Shown here in pieces: positions 48,128 to 57,242 of a stretch of 64,000 bases of DNA. The translations under genes were made by a program, and so were the position numbers. Position 1 is the stretch's first letter. Each line of letters begins with the position of its first letter. The stretch lies in the NCBI RefSeq assembly GCF_005233515.1, contig NZ_QFZZ01000003.1, positions 339,259 to 403,258 of the forward strand, written 5' to 3'. A model generated the notes under the pieces. The model did no database searches and was not told the DNA's origin. It saw only the letters and a list, made by a program, of their open reading frames with translations. This DNA comes from Pseudomonas sp. CFBP13508. GTDB lineage: Bacteria > Pseudomonadota > Gammaproteobacteria > Pseudomonadales > Pseudomonadaceae.

Positions 48128-49744
48128 CTAAGTGTTTCGGTGCGCCGAACGTCGAATCAATCCGATCACCGGCAACAACCCGACCAGCACCAGCGTCAAT
48201 GCCGGCAAGGACGCCCTCGCCCATTCGCCTTCACTGGTCATTTCAAAAATGCGCACCGCCAGCGTGTCCCAGCCAAACGGGCGCATCAGCAGGGTCGCGG
48301 GCATTTCCTTGAGCACATCGACGAACACCAGCAACGCGGCGCTCAAGGTGCCGGGCAGCAGCAGCGGCAGATACACTTTGAAAAACAGTCGCGGCCCACT
48401 GACACCCAGGCTACGTGCCGCTTCAGGCAAAGATGGCCGTATACGCGCCAGACTGCTTTCCAGCGGCCCGTAAGCGACAGCAATGAAGCGCACCAGATAG
48501 GCCATCAGCAACGCCGCAAGGCTGCCGAGCAGCAACGGTTTGCCGGCACCGCCGAGCCAGGCGGAGAGCGGAATCACCAGCTCACGATCCAGATAACTGA
48601 AAGCGAGCATGATCGACACCGCCAGCACCGAACCGGGCAAGGCGTAGCCGAGATTGGCCAGGCCGACGCCGGAGTTAATGGCTGGGGTCGGCGCCAGACG
48701 CCGGGCGAACGCCAGCAACAGCGCAACGCTGACGGTAATCAGCGCCGCCATCGCGCCCAGATACAGCGTGTGCAGAATCAGCCCGGCGTAGCGCTCATCC
48801 AGATCGAAGCGCCCGCGCTGCCAGAACCAGACGATCAGTTGCAGCACCGGAATGACAAAGGCGCAGGCGAACACCAATCCACACCAGCCTGTCGCCGCGA
48901 ACGCTTTGAGCCCGCGCAGGTGATACAGCGCTTTCACCCGTGGCCGCTCGTTGCCGGCCCGATTCGCCCCGCGTGCACGGCGCTCGCCGTAGAGCACCAG
49001 CATCACCACCAGCAGCAACAGACTGGCCAGTTGCGCGGCGCTGGGCAGGCTGAAGAAGCCGTACCAGGTTTTGTAGATGGCCGTGGTGAAGGTGTCGAAG
49101 TTGAAAACCGACACCGCGCCAAAATCGGCCAGGGTTTCCATCAGCGCCAGCGCCACGCCCGCGCCGATCGCCGGACGCGCCATCGGCAGCGCAACCCGCC
49201 AGAACGCCTGCCACGGCGACTGCCCGAGCACCCGAGCCGCTTCCATCAAACCTTTGCCCTGAGCCAGAAACGCGGTACGCGCCAGCAGATAAACGTAGGG
49301 ATAAAAAACCAGCACCAGCACCACGATCACCCCGCCGGTGGAACGCACCCGCGGCAGGCGCAGGCCGCTGCCGAACCATTCGCGCAGCAGGGTTTGCACG
49401 GGGCCGGCGAAATCGAGCAGGCCGACGAAGACGAACGCCAGTACATAGGCAGGGATGGCGAAGGGCAGCATCAGCGCCCAGTCGAGCCAGCGCCGACCGG
49501 GAAATTCGCAGAGGCTGGTCAGCCACGCCAGGCTGACACCCAGCAGGGTCACGCCCACACCGACACCGAGGATCAGCGTCAGGGTATTGCCGAGCAGACG
49601 CGGCATCTGGGTTTGCCACAGGTGCGACCAGATCTGCTGATCGATGGTCTGCCACGACAGCAGCAGCACGCTCAGCGGCAACAACACCAGCGCGGCGATG
49701 GCGAAAACGATGGGGTACCAGCGGCGTTGGGCGGGGTGGGCCAC
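48128..49744 (-). CDS. Iron(III) ABC transporter permease (SfuB/FbpB type)
   Basis: 538 residues, two fused permease halves of six membrane segments each. The two EAA loops are LMEAARVLGQSPWQAFWRVA near 180 and LPEAARSLGVSGPRLFFKVY near 450. The first segment is IVFAIAALVLLPLSVLLLSW. This double-length form is typical of ferric-iron transporters of the Fbp/Sfu class. The binding-protein gene lies 245 bases upstream on the same strand; no ATP-binding gene follows. In P. aeruginosa the same pair lies beside gcvT. Confidence 0.92.
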   Translation of the reverse strand: MAHPAQRRWYPIVFAIAALVLLPLSVLLLSWQTIDQQIWSHLWQTQMPRLLGNTLTLILGVGVGVTLLGVSLAWLTSLCEFPGRRWLDWALMLPFAIPAYVLAFVFVGLLDFAGPVQTLLREWFGSGLRLPRVRSTGGVIVVLVLVFYPYVYLLARTAFLAQGKGLMEAARVLGQSPWQAFWRVALPMARPAIGAGVALALMETLADFGAVSVFNFDTFTTAIYKTWYGFFSLPSAAQLASLLLLVVMLVLYGERRARGANRAGNERPRVKALYHLRGLKAFAATGWCGLVFACAFVIPVLQLIVWFWQRGRFDLDERYAGLILHTLYLGAMAALITVSVALLLAFARRLAPTPAINSGVGLANLGYALPGSVLAVSIMLAFSYLDRELVIPLSAWLGGAGKPLLLGSLAALLMAYLVRFIAVAYGPLESSLARIRPSLPEAARSLGVSGPRLFFKVYLPLLLPGTLSAALLVFVDVLKEMPATLLMRPFGWDTLAVRIFEMTSEGEWARASLPALTLVLVGLLPVIGLIRRSAHRNT

Positions 49745-49804
49745 TTTTGGGTCTCTGGAGGGATTGGGGTGTTCTTGGATTGCGTATTTCAGGTTGGGAT
49801 TGCT

Positions 49805-49956
49805 GCCCTCACCCTAGCCCTCTCCCGAAGGGAGAGGGAACTGACCGAGGTGCTCATGCAAACTACATCGACCTGAGATATTGAGTCGAACTCAAGTTTC
49901 GAAAACAATACAAGTTGGCTCCCTCTCCCTCCGGGAGAGGGCTGGGGTGAGGGAGC
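49805..49956. repeat. Intergenic repeat family D, copy 3 (bracketed element)
   Basis: CCCTCACCCTAGCCCTCTCC and GGGAGAGGGCTGGGGTGAGG bracket about 110 bases. It splits the iron-binding protein gene from its permease gene. Its interior differs from copies 1 and 2. Confidence 0.8.
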
Positions 49957-49989
49957 GATCTTGAAAGATCAACAGTTACACGAAACGCC

Positions 49990-50994
49990 TCAGTTCCACC
50001 CCGCCCGATCCATCATCCGGATCGCCTCGGCCTGACGTTTGCCCGCCACTTCTACCGGCAAGGTATCGGCAACAAACTTGCCCCACGCCGCCACTTCTTC
50101 CGAAGGCGCCACCGCCGGGTTGGCCGGGAATTCCTGGTTCACATCGGCAAAAATCGTCTGTGCCTCAGGCGTGGTCATCCATTCGACCAAAGCCTTCGCG
50201 GCTTCCGGGTGCGGCGCATGTTTGGTCAGGCCGATGCCCGACAGGTTCACATGCACACCGCGATCGGCCTGATTCGGCCAGAACAGTTTCACCGGCAGTT
50301 CAGGCTTCTGCTTATGCAGGCGACCGTAGTAGTAGGTGTTGACGATGCCAACGTCACACTGCCCGGCGTTGATCGCTTCCAGTACTGCAACGTCATCGGA
50401 GAACACGTCGGTGGACAGGTTGTTGACCCAGCCCTTGAGGATTTTCTCGGTCTTCTCGGCGCCGTGGACTTCGATCATGGTCGCAGTCAGCGACTGGTTG
50501 TAGACCTTCTTCGCCGTGCGCAGGCACAGGCGGCCTTCCCAATTCTTGTCGGCCAGCGCTTCGTAAGTGGTCAGTTCGCCCGGTTTCACCCGCTCGGTGG
50601 AATAGGCGATGGTCCGCGCGCGCAGGCTCAGGCCGGTCCAGGCGTGTGTGGACGAGCGATATTGCGCGGGAATATTGGCATCGATGGTTTTCGAGGTGAA
50701 TGGCTGGAGGATGCCCATCTGCTCGGCCTGCCAGAGGTTGCCGGCATCGACGGTGAGCAGCAAATCGGCTGTGGCGTTTTCACCTTCGGCCTTGATGCGC
50801 TGCATCAGCGGCGCTTCCTTGTCGGTGATGAACTTGATCTTCACCCCGGTCTTGGCGGTGTAGGCATCGAATACCGGTTTGATCAGCTCATCGATGCGCG
50901 ACGAGTAAACCACCACCTCATCGGCGGCCTGGGCAGTGATGCTGCCGATCAGGGTCAAGGCCAGTGCGGTCAGAAGACGCTTGGGTGCCAACAT
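49990..50994 (-). CDS. Iron(III) ABC transporter periplasmic binding protein (FutA/FbpA type)
   Basis: 334 residues. Signal peptide about 1-23 ([18 protein letters not shown]). Mature blocks [60 protein letters not shown] and [20 protein letters not shown]. The paired Tyr of NTYYYGR are iron ligands in this family. It ends [12 protein letters not shown]. It binds ferric iron in the periplasm. A Fur-box candidate lies 37 bases above the start, as expected for iron control. Confidence 0.93.
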   Translation of the reverse strand: MLAPKRLLTALALTLIGSITAQAADEVVVYSSRIDELIKPVFDAYTAKTGVKIKFITDKEAPLMQRIKAEGENATADLLLTVDAGNLWQAEQMGILQPFTSKTIDANIPAQYRSSTHAWTGLSLRARTIAYSTERVKPGELTTYEALADKNWEGRLCLRTAKKVYNQSLTATMIEVHGAEKTEKILKGWVNNLSTDVFSDDVAVLEAINAGQCDVGIVNTYYYGRLHKQKPELPVKLFWPNQADRGVHVNLSGIGLTKHAPHPEAAKALVEWMTTPEAQTIFADVNQEFPANPAVAPSEEVAAWGKFVADTLPVEVAGKRQAEAIRMMDRAGWN

Positions 50995-51030
50995 GGGAGT
51001 GGTCTCACGGTCGGGAAAGGTGGGCCAAAT

Positions 51031-51049
51031 GATAAGGACTCACATTTAC
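51031..51049 (-). promoter_or_regulatory. Fur-box candidate upstream of the iron-binding protein gene
   Basis: GATAAGGACTCACATTTAC matches the 19-base consensus (GATAATGATAATCATTATC) at 12 of 19 positions, with GATAA intact. It lies 37 bases above the start. Confidence 0.5.
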
Positions 51050-51120
51050 CACCACAATCGAACACTGGGGGAAGGCGTTACCAGATGTTGCACGGCTCAA
51101 AACTGGGGTAAGTGGGCGGA

Positions 51121-51195
51121 CGCTTTCGCGAGCAGGCTCGCTCCCACATTGGAATGCATCTCAACAGTGGGAGCGAGCCTGCTCGCGAAGGGGCC
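51121..51195. repeat. REP-type repeat family A, inverted pair 7
   Basis: CTTTCGCGAGCAGGCTCGCT then, after 17 bases, AGTGGGAGCGAGCCTGCTCG. It lies between ubiI and the iron-binding protein gene. Confidence 0.88.
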
Positions 51196-51214
51196 ATCAG
51201 CCTCAATGAGGCGG

Positions 51215-52438
51215 TCAGGGCTTTGCCAGAGCTGGAAGATCCCCAGTCAACCCCAGCGCCTCGCGCACAAACAACGCCTTCGCCTCGGGCATCTGCTCGA
51301 CCAGCTTCAACCCGGCATTGCGCAACCAGCGCAGTGGCAGCGGGTCGGCCTGGAACAACCGCTCGAAGCCTTCCATCGCCGCCATCAGCGCCAGATTGTG
51401 TGGCATGCGCCGGCGCTCATAACGGCTCAATACTTTGACATCCGCCAGTCGCTCACCACGCTCATGCGCTTGCAGCAGCACTTCCGCCAGCACCGCTGCA
51501 TCGAGGAAACCAAGGTTCACGCCCTGCCCCGCCAACGGGTGAATGGTGTGCGCCGCATCACCGATCAACACCAGGCCCTCTGCGACATAACGCTTGGCGT
51601 GACGCTGACGCAGCGGTACGCACAACCGCGGATCAGAGCTGATGACCTCACCGAGGCGTCCCTCGAAGGCTCGCTGCAGCTCAGCGCAAAACGCAGTCTC
51701 TTCCAGCGCCATCAAGCGCTCGGCTTCAGCCGGTGTGGTCGACCAGACGATCGAGCACCAGTCCTGCTGACCATCACGCTCCAGCGGCAAAAACGCCAAT
51801 GGCCCGTGATCGGTAAAGCGCTGCCAGGCGGTTTTGCGGTGCGGCTGGCTGCAGCGCACGCTGGTGACGATGGCGTGATGCAGATAATCCCACTCGCGGG
51901 TCGCCACGCCGGTCAGACGGCGCACGGCAGAATTGGCGCCATCGGCCGCGATCACCAGCGGTGCGCGCAAGGTGCGGCCATCGGCCAGGGTCAGCAGCCA
52001 GTCGTCGCCGGAGCGACGCATCTGCTCCAGCCGCGCATTGGCCAGCATGCCGAGGTCGCAATCATGCAAACGCTCGAGCAGCGCATCCTGCACCACGCGG
52101 TTTTCGACGATGTGGCCGAGCACCTCGGCATGCACACTGCTCGCCGAGAAATGAATCTGCCCGGTGCCGCTGCCGTCCCAGACGTGCATGTCGGTGTACG
52201 GGCTGCTGCGCCGCTGGGCGATGCCGTCCCAGACGCCGAGGCGCTCGAGAATGCGCTGGCTCGCCGCCGACAATGCACTGACGCGCGGTTCGAACGTCGC
52301 TTCGGCATCGAACGGTTTCACGCTCAACGGGCTACCGTCGAGCAGCAGCACTTCCAGCCCACTGTCCTGTAGCGCCAGCGCCAGGGCGCTGCCGACCATT
52401 CCGGCTCCGACAATCAGCAGATCTGCGCGCATTTCCAT
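51215..52438 (-). CDS. ubiI: Ubiquinone-pathway FAD monooxygenase (UbiI-like)
   Basis: 407 residues, UbiH/Coq6 family. FAD motif LLIVGAGMVGSALALALQDS at about 7-26, the DG motif region APLVIAADGANSAVRRLTG near 155 and the GD motif VLIGDAAHTIHPLAGQGVNL near 280. It hydroxylates the aromatic ring of a ubiquinone precursor, most likely at C5 as UbiI. Some databases call this gene ubiF, but position next to ubiH-pepP favours UbiI. It lies 103 bases after ubiH. Confidence 0.88.
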   Translation of the reverse strand: MEMRADLLIVGAGMVGSALALALQDSGLEVLLLDGSPLSVKPFDAEATFEPRVSALSAASQRILERLGVWDGIAQRRSSPYTDMHVWDGSGTGQIHFSASSVHAEVLGHIVENRVVQDALLERLHDCDLGMLANARLEQMRRSGDDWLLTLADGRTLRAPLVIAADGANSAVRRLTGVATREWDYLHHAIVTSVRCSQPHRKTAWQRFTDHGPLAFLPLERDGQQDWCSIVWSTTPAEAERLMALEETAFCAELQRAFEGRLGEVISSDPRLCVPLRQRHAKRYVAEGLVLIGDAAHTIHPLAGQGVNLGFLDAAVLAEVLLQAHERGERLADVKVLSRYERRRMPHNLALMAAMEGFERLFQADPLPLRWLRNAGLKLVEQMPEAKALFVREALGLTGDLPALAKP

Positions 52439-52441
52439 GCT

Positions 52442-52549
52442 TTAGGCCTGTCTCGCTTGCGGCTTGCGCCGCATGTAAAGGGTTTTACCGAGCGCGCCTG
52501 TTGGTGGCGCGATCCTGAAAATGAAAATGCCGGCCAGCCACTCAAGCAT
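52442..52549 (-). CDS. Possible 35-residue coupled small ORF between ubiH and ubiI
   Basis: Starts inside the end of ubiH with an 8-base overlap (ATGCTTGA) and stops with TAA three bases before the ubiI ATG. The sequence begins MLEWLAGIFIFRIAPPTGAL, with a hydrophobic start, and ends basic (YMRRKPQARQA). The exact fit between the two genes suggests a coupling peptide or a small membrane protein, but nothing proves translation. A hairpin (CGCGCC, 7-base loop, GGCGCG) lies in the same stretch. Confidence 0.25.
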   Translation of the reverse strand: MLEWLAGIFIFRIAPPTGALGKTLYMRRKPQARQA

Positions 52550-53729
52550 CCGGACGGGTTCCCAGACCCATCGCCTGCCGCGCGAACCAGCGCTTGGCCG
52601 GTGGCAGCAGGTCGAGGCCGAGCAGGCCGAGGTTGCGCCCCAGCGACACAAGCGGTTGGCTGCTGCCGAACAGGCGCGTGACCTGATCGGAGAAGCCCAC
52701 CGTCATGTCCTGATCAAGGCGCTGCCGCTCGCGATAGGCCTGCAACGTGGCGAAGTCGCCCAGCGGCTTGTCGCTGGCCAGCAGCGCAGCAGCCAGGGCG
52801 TCGGCGTCACGCAGCGACAGGTTGAAGCCCTGGCCGGCGATCGGGTGCAGGCTGTGTGCGGCGTTGCCGAGCACGGCCAGATGCGAGCGCACCTGTTCTT
52901 CAGCTTCGATCAGTGACAGGGGATAAAGATGCCGTGCGCCGACCTGTTTCAAAGTGCCGAGGCGGTAACCGAACACGCCTTGCAGCTCGCTGAGAAAATC
53001 ACGCTCGCTCAATTCAGTCAGACGCTGCGCGTCCATGCCCAGCCGCGTCCACACCAGTGCGCAGCGATTGTCCGGCAACGGCAGCAGGGCCATCGGGCCT
53101 TCGTCGGTAAAGCGCTCGAAGGCCATGCCGTTGTGCGCTTCACTCGGGGTGATGTTGGCAATCAGCGCGCTCTGGTTGTACGGGCGCGTGCGCACGTTAA
53201 TGCCCAACTGTTCGCGCAACCCGGAGCGGCCGCCATCGGCGAGTACCGCGAGGTCGCATTCCAGTGTGGTTTCGTCGTTGAGGGTCAGGCGGTAGCCATC
53301 GGCCAACGGTTCCATGCGCGTGACTTCCGCCGGGCAGCGCCACGTGATCACGTCTTTGTCGAGGTGTTGCCACAGGCACTGGCCGAGCCAAGCGTTTTCC
53401 ACCACGTAACCGAGCGCTGGCACACCCTCTTCCATCGCCGACAAACGCGCGGTGGAGAAGCGGCCACGGTCGGAGACGTGAATCTGTTTGATCGGCTCGG
53501 CGCGGCGGGAAATTTCCTGCCACACACCCAGGCGCTGATAAATCTGCCGCGAGCCGAACGACAGCGCCGAGGAGCGGGCGTCGTAGCTCGGTTGCCAGCT
53601 GTCGCCGGGGGCGAACGGTTCGATCAGGACGATCTTCCAGCCCTGCGCCTTGGCCCCGGCCTGCAACGCCAACGCCAGACTGGCGCCGACCAGACCGCCA
53701 CCGATGATTGCCAGATTGACTCGACTCAT
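52542..53729 (-). CDS. ubiH: 2-octaprenyl-6-methoxyphenol hydroxylase
   Basis: 395 residues. FAD motif LAIIGGGLVGASLALALQAG at about 6-25, LAVLADGGRSGLREQLGINV near 160 and LAVLGNAAHSLHPIAGQGFN near 285, all UbiH/Coq6-type. It adds a hydroxyl to the ring at C1 of the ubiquinone precursor. Its ATG overlaps the pepP stop by four bases (ATGA at 53726-53729). Confidence 0.93.
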   Translation of the reverse strand: MSRVNLAIIGGGLVGASLALALQAGAKAQGWKIVLIEPFAPGDSWQPSYDARSSALSFGSRQIYQRLGVWQEISRRAEPIKQIHVSDRGRFSTARLSAMEEGVPALGYVVENAWLGQCLWQHLDKDVITWRCPAEVTRMEPLADGYRLTLNDETTLECDLAVLADGGRSGLREQLGINVRTRPYNQSALIANITPSEAHNGMAFERFTDEGPMALLPLPDNRCALVWTRLGMDAQRLTELSERDFLSELQGVFGYRLGTLKQVGARHLYPLSLIEAEEQVRSHLAVLGNAAHSLHPIAGQGFNLSLRDADALAAALLASDKPLGDFATLQAYRERQRLDQDMTVGFSDQVTRLFGSSQPLVSLGRNLGLLGLDLLPPAKRWFARQAMGLGTRPDA

Positions 53730-55060
53730 GCTGCGTGTGTCCTTGCTTGTGCCATCAGCGCTTCGATCTCGGCGACGGTTTTCGGCACGCCGCTGGTGAG
53801 GATTTCACAGCCGGATCGGGTCACGACCACGTCATCCTCGATGCGCACGCCAATGCCGCGCCATTTCTTCGCCACGTTCTGATTGTCCGCCGCGATGTAG
53901 ATGCCCGGCTCCACGGTCAGCGCCATGCCGACCTCCAGCACGCGCCATTCGCCGCCGACCTTGTACTCGCCGACGTCATGCACATCCATGCCCAGCCAGT
54001 GGCCGGCACGGTGCATATAAAAAGCCTTGTAGGCTTCGCTGGCGATCAACTCGTCAACCTCACCCTGCAACAAGCCAAGCTTGACCAGACCTGCTGTGAT
54101 CACCCGCACCGTGGCTTCGTGCGCCTGATTCCAGTGCTTGTTGGGGGCGATCTCGGCAAACGCCGCTTCCTGCGAAGCCAGCACCAACTCGTAGATCGCC
54201 TTCTGCTCCGGCGAAAACTTGCCGTTGACCGGCCACGTACGGGTGATGTCGCTGGCGTAGCAGTCGATCTCGCAACCAGCGTCAATCAGCACCAGATCGC
54301 CATCCTTGAGCAGCGCGTCATTCTGCTGGTAATGCAGGATGCAGCTGTTGCGCCCGGCGGCGACGATCGAACCGTAGGCCGGCATCTTCGCCCCGCCCTT
54401 GCGGAATTCGTAATCCAGTTCGGCTTCGAGGCTATATTCATACAGCCCCGGACGACTGGCCTGCATCGCGCGGATATGCGCTTGCGCCGAGATCCGCGCG
54501 GCTTCGCGCATCACCTTCACTTCTGCCGCCGATTTATACAGGCGCATGTCGTGCAGCAGATGATCCAGGGCAACGAATTCATTCGGCGGCTGCGCGCCGA
54601 GGTGCGCCTTGGAGCGGATCACGTTGATCCAGTCCATCAGGTGCCGATCGAATTCGGGATTGCTGCCCATCGCCGAATACACCCGGTCGCGGCCTTCGAT
54701 CAGGCCCGGGAGGATGTCGTCGATGTCGGTAATCGGAAAAGCATCGTCGGCGCCGTACTCGCGGATCGCGCCTTCCTGCCCTGCGCGCAGGCCATCCCAC
54801 AATTCGCGTTCGGCGTTGCGTTCACGGCAGAACAGGATGTACTCACCGTGCTCGCGACCGGGCATCAGGACGATGACGGCTTGTGGCTCGGGAAAACCGC
54901 TGAGGTACTGGAAGTCGCTGTCCTGACGGTAGACATGCTCGACGTCGCGGTTGCGGATGGCCACCGCGGCGGCGGGCAGGATCGCGATGCTGTTGGGTTC
55001 CATCTGCGCCATCAGGGCCTTGCGGCGACGGCTGTATTCCGCTTTGGGGATATGGGTCAT
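53726..55060 (-). CDS. pepP: Xaa-Pro aminopeptidase
   Basis: 444 residues. The N-terminal domain starts YSRRRKALMAQMEPNSIAIL. The C-terminal pita-bread domain holds the two-metal site: Asp in LIDAGCEIDCYASDITRTWP, His in MHRAGHWLGMDVHDVGEY, Glu in LTVEPGIYIAADNQ and Glu in IGVRIEDDVVVT. It removes N-terminal residues followed by proline. It lies between the YgfB-type gene (27 bases) and ubiH (4-base overlap), the conserved gammaproteobacterial order. Confidence 0.96.
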   Translation of the reverse strand: MTHIPKAEYSRRRKALMAQMEPNSIAILPAAAVAIRNRDVEHVYRQDSDFQYLSGFPEPQAVIVLMPGREHGEYILFCRERNAERELWDGLRAGQEGAIREYGADDAFPITDIDDILPGLIEGRDRVYSAMGSNPEFDRHLMDWINVIRSKAHLGAQPPNEFVALDHLLHDMRLYKSAAEVKVMREAARISAQAHIRAMQASRPGLYEYSLEAELDYEFRKGGAKMPAYGSIVAAGRNSCILHYQQNDALLKDGDLVLIDAGCEIDCYASDITRTWPVNGKFSPEQKAIYELVLASQEAAFAEIAPNKHWNQAHEATVRVITAGLVKLGLLQGEVDELIASEAYKAFYMHRAGHWLGMDVHDVGEYKVGGEWRVLEVGMALTVEPGIYIAADNQNVAKKWRGIGVRIEDDVVVTRSGCEILTSGVPKTVAEIEALMAQARTHAA

Positions 55061-55087
55061 GGGCAGATGGCTTTCCCTGGCACGCGA

Positions 55088-55648
55088 TTAATGCAACGAC
55101 GGCTTGGCGGCTGACGGCACATCGGCTTTTTTGGTTTCCGAGAACAGCAGCAACGGCGCGACGCGCAGGTATTCCATGACTTCCATGTAGTCGGATTCGC
55201 CGTCTTCGGATTCTTCCAGCGCGTCCTGCACCTGGGATATGGCGGCCAGATCCTGCAGCACTTCGGTGGCTTCGGTGCTGAGCATGCTGCTGTCGCGGCA
55301 GTTCAGGCCGAACCCGCTGAGGAAGCCCTGGCACCATTCGCCCAGTGCAGCAGCGCGGTCGGCCAGCGGCGCATCGTCGGTCGGCAGCAGCAGAACGACG
55401 GTGACGTCGTCGCCAGTCAGCTCGCCTTTGACCATCTCCTGCAGGCCGATCAGGGCGTTGCGGACGTTGTCCTGGATCTCGCCTTCGAGCAGTTCGGCGG
55501 CGTCGATCAACCAGCCTTCGTGATCGAAGCCGGCCCCGGCGCAACTGCGCCCGAGCAGCACGCCGTGCAGTTCGGCAGGCGAGACGTTGTGGCCGCTGGC
55601 AGTCAGCAGGGTGGCAAAGGCTTGGTACGGGGAATTCGCAATGGTCAT
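55088..55648 (-). CDS. YgfB/YecA-family (UPF0149) protein
   Basis: 186 residues, all-helical. Core [60 protein letters not shown] and a C-terminal [19 protein letters not shown]. YgfB proteins have a small helical fold; in P. aeruginosa YgfB (PA5225) has been tied to regulation of AmpDh3 and beta-lactam resistance. It is first in the ygfB-pepP-ubiH-ubiI operon and divergent from the zapB-like gene. Confidence 0.92.
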   Translation of the reverse strand: MTIANSPYQAFATLLTASGHNVSPAELHGVLLGRSCAGAGFDHEGWLIDAAELLEGEIQDNVRNALIGLQEMVKGELTGDDVTVVLLLPTDDAPLADRAAALGEWCQGFLSGFGLNCRDSSMLSTEATEVLQDLAAISQVQDALEESEDGESDYMEVMEYLRVAPLLLFSETKKADVPSAAKPSLH

Positions 55649-55773
55649 GGGCAGCTAGGCGCCAGACGGCGCTATGTCTAGAATGAAGGCCTTGTATCCT
55701 ACATCGACAGCCCCGCCAAGACCATTAAAGGCTGTCCGCCAGTCACCACCCATCAGACGAACACGTGGACCCA

Positions 55774-55983
55774 ATGGAAGACACCGACCTGCAAGCGCTG
55801 ATGGCCAGACTCGAACTGCTGATTGGCCGAGTCGAGCAACTTAAGAGTCAAAACGCACTCTTACTAGCTCAGGAAAAAACCTGGCGCGAGGAACGCGCTC
55901 ACCTCATTGAAAAAAACGAAATCGCCCGGCGTAAGGTCGAATCGATGATTTCGCGCCTCAAGGCCCTGGAGCAAGACTCATGA
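55774..55983 (+). CDS. Small coiled-coil protein (TIGR02449, ZapB-like)
   Basis: 69 residues from ATG 55774 (a GTG three codons earlier is possible). The whole chain is one coiled coil: LMARLELLIGRVEQLKSQNA, then EKTWREERAHLIEKNEIARR and VESMISRLKALEQ, with heptad Leu/Ile positions. It overlaps the zapA start by four bases (ATGA). Likely a cell-division partner of ZapA, inferred from the coupling. Confidence 0.88.
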   Translation: MEDTDLQALMARLELLIGRVEQLKSQNALLLAQEKTWREERAHLIEKNEIARRKVESMISRLKALEQDS

Positions 55984-56297
55984 GTTCAAGCAATAGCGTT
56001 ACCGTGCAGATCCTCGACAAAGAGTATTCGATCATCTGCCCGCCGGAAGAACGCAGCAATCTGGTCAGCGCCGCCCGCTACCTGGACGGCAAGATGCGCG
56101 AGATCCGCAGCAGCGGCAAAGTCATCGGCGCCGACCGCATTGCCGTGATGGCCGCGCTGAACATCACCCACGACCTGTTGCACAAAGAAGAGCGCCCGGA
56201 CATCCAGGCCAGCGGTTCGACCCGCGAACAGGTGCGCGACTTGCTTGATCGTGTCGATCTGGTCCTGGCCGACGATCAGAACACCGCCAAGGGCTGA
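55980..56297 (+). CDS. zapA: Cell division protein ZapA
   Basis: 105 residues, usual length. N-terminal beta-hairpin globular part VTVQILDKEYSIICPPEERS and YLDGKMREIRSSGKVIGADR, then the C-terminal coiled coil. ALNITHDLLHKEERPDIQAS is characteristic. ZapA bundles FtsZ filaments at mid-cell. It is followed 32 bases later by 6S RNA, the conserved arrangement. Confidence 0.95.
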   Translation: MSSSNSVTVQILDKEYSIICPPEERSNLVSAARYLDGKMREIRSSGKVIGADRIAVMAALNITHDLLHKEERPDIQASGSTREQVRDLLDRVDLVLADDQNTAKG

Positions 56298-56316
56298 TTC
56301 GACTGACAGCTTGAGG

Positions 56317-56322
56317 TATACT
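56317..56322 (+). promoter_or_regulatory. -10 element of the 6S RNA promoter
   Basis: TATACT, 7 bases above the expected 6S RNA 5' end. The -35 region is weak (CTGATT near 56294). Confidence 0.6.
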
Positions 56323-56328
56323 CGCGGC

Positions 56329-56504
56329 ACTCCCTGGGGTGCTTGCCAGTTGACGATGTCCCGGAGCCGATTCGCACTACCCTGGAAGTTGCACGTTGGG
56401 CTGGTGTGCATGTCCGCTAGACGGAAAGCCTTAAAGTCTACTGCTTCTTCCACCTTGAACTTTCGGGTTCAAGGGCTGAGTTGACAGCGGTTCATCCGGG
56501 GAGC
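56329..56504 (+). ncRNA. ssrS: 6S RNA
   Basis: Closing stem CTCCCTGG (56330-56337) pairs with CCGGGGAG (56496-56503). Inside are the conserved Pseudomonas 6S words CAGTTGACGATGTCCC, GTGTGCATGTCCGCT, GACGGAAAGCCTTAA and CTGCTTCTTCCACCTTGAAC. It lies between zapA and ygfA, the standard location. 6S RNA mimics an open promoter and sequesters sigma-70 RNA polymerase in stationary phase. Ends are placed from the stem, so they may be off by a few bases. Confidence 0.95.
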
Positions 56505-56515
56505 CTGATTCGAAT

Positions 56516-56550
56516 CCGATGTCGGTGTATGCCGACATCGGATTTTTTAT
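56516..56550 (+). terminator. Intrinsic terminator after 6S RNA
   Basis: Perfect 10-base stem CCGATGTCGG / CCGACATCGG with a TGTATG loop, followed by ATTTTTTAT. It ends 37 bases before ygfA, so ygfA probably depends on read-through or on its own promoter. Confidence 0.9.
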
Positions 56551-56586
56551 GCGTACGTTTTTGCATCCACCTGCCGAAGCCGAACC

Positions 56587-57207
56587 ATGACCGAACCCGC
56601 GCTGCTGCCCCGCCCGCAACTCCGCCGCCCGCAACTCCGCCGCCTGCTGCGCAAGTCGCGCCGCGCACTGACGCCAGGCGAACAACGCCAGGCTGCCAAA
56701 GGCCTGTTCCGGCAATTGGCGCAAGACCCGCACTTTCGACGGGCAAAACATATCTCCCTGTATTTGCCCACCGACGGTGAAATCGATCCGCGCCTGCTCC
56801 TGCGCGAAGCCCAGCGTCGCGGCAAGGCGACTTATCTGCCGGTACTCAGTGCTTGGCCACGAACGAAAATGGTCTTCCAGCGCATCCGCCCCGGCGAAAA
56901 GCTCATGCCCAATCGTTTCCGCATCCTTGAGCCCCGGGCCAATCTGGCTCGGCAACGCAAGGTCTGGGCGCTGGATCTGGTGCTGTTGCCGCTGGTGGGG
57001 TTTGACGATGTCGGCGGGCGCCTGGGCATGGGCGGCGGATTTTATGACCGCAGCCTCGCCTATCTGGCCCGGCGCAAAAACTGGCGCAAGCCGACGCTGC
57101 TGGGCCTGGCCCATGAATGTCAGAAGGTCGAGCGTTTGGCGCAGGCGAGCTGGGATGTGCCGTTACAAGGCACGGTCACCGACAAGGCGTGGTATTTCGC
57201 AGAGTAG
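56587..57207 (+). CDS. ygfA: 5-formyltetrahydrofolate cyclo-ligase
   Basis: 206 residues. Basic N-terminus with a tandem PQLRRPQLRR, then LLRKSRRALTPGEQRQAAKG, ISLYLPTDGEIDPRLLLREA, and the ATP/folate site LDLVLLPLVGFDDVGGRLGM followed by GGGFYDRSLAYL. It converts 5-formyl-THF to 5,10-methenyl-THF with ATP. The N-terminal duplication comes from an exact 15-base tandem repeat at 56613-56642. Confidence 0.95.
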   Translation: MTEPALLPRPQLRRPQLRRLLRKSRRALTPGEQRQAAKGLFRQLAQDPHFRRAKHISLYLPTDGEIDPRLLLREAQRRGKATYLPVLSAWPRTKMVFQRIRPGEKLMPNRFRILEPRANLARQRKVWALDLVLLPLVGFDDVGGRLGMGGGFYDRSLAYLARRKNWRKPTLLGLAHECQKVERLAQASWDVPLQGTVTDKAWYFAE

Positions 57208-57242
57208 ACGCCGCACGGAACAGCGGCGTCGAAGAGACAGGT

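Noticed and set aside
48140..49876. 578-codon open frame opposite the iron permease gene
   Set aside because: Very rich in Gln, Arg and His, the usual antisense composition of membrane-protein genes in GC-rich DNA.
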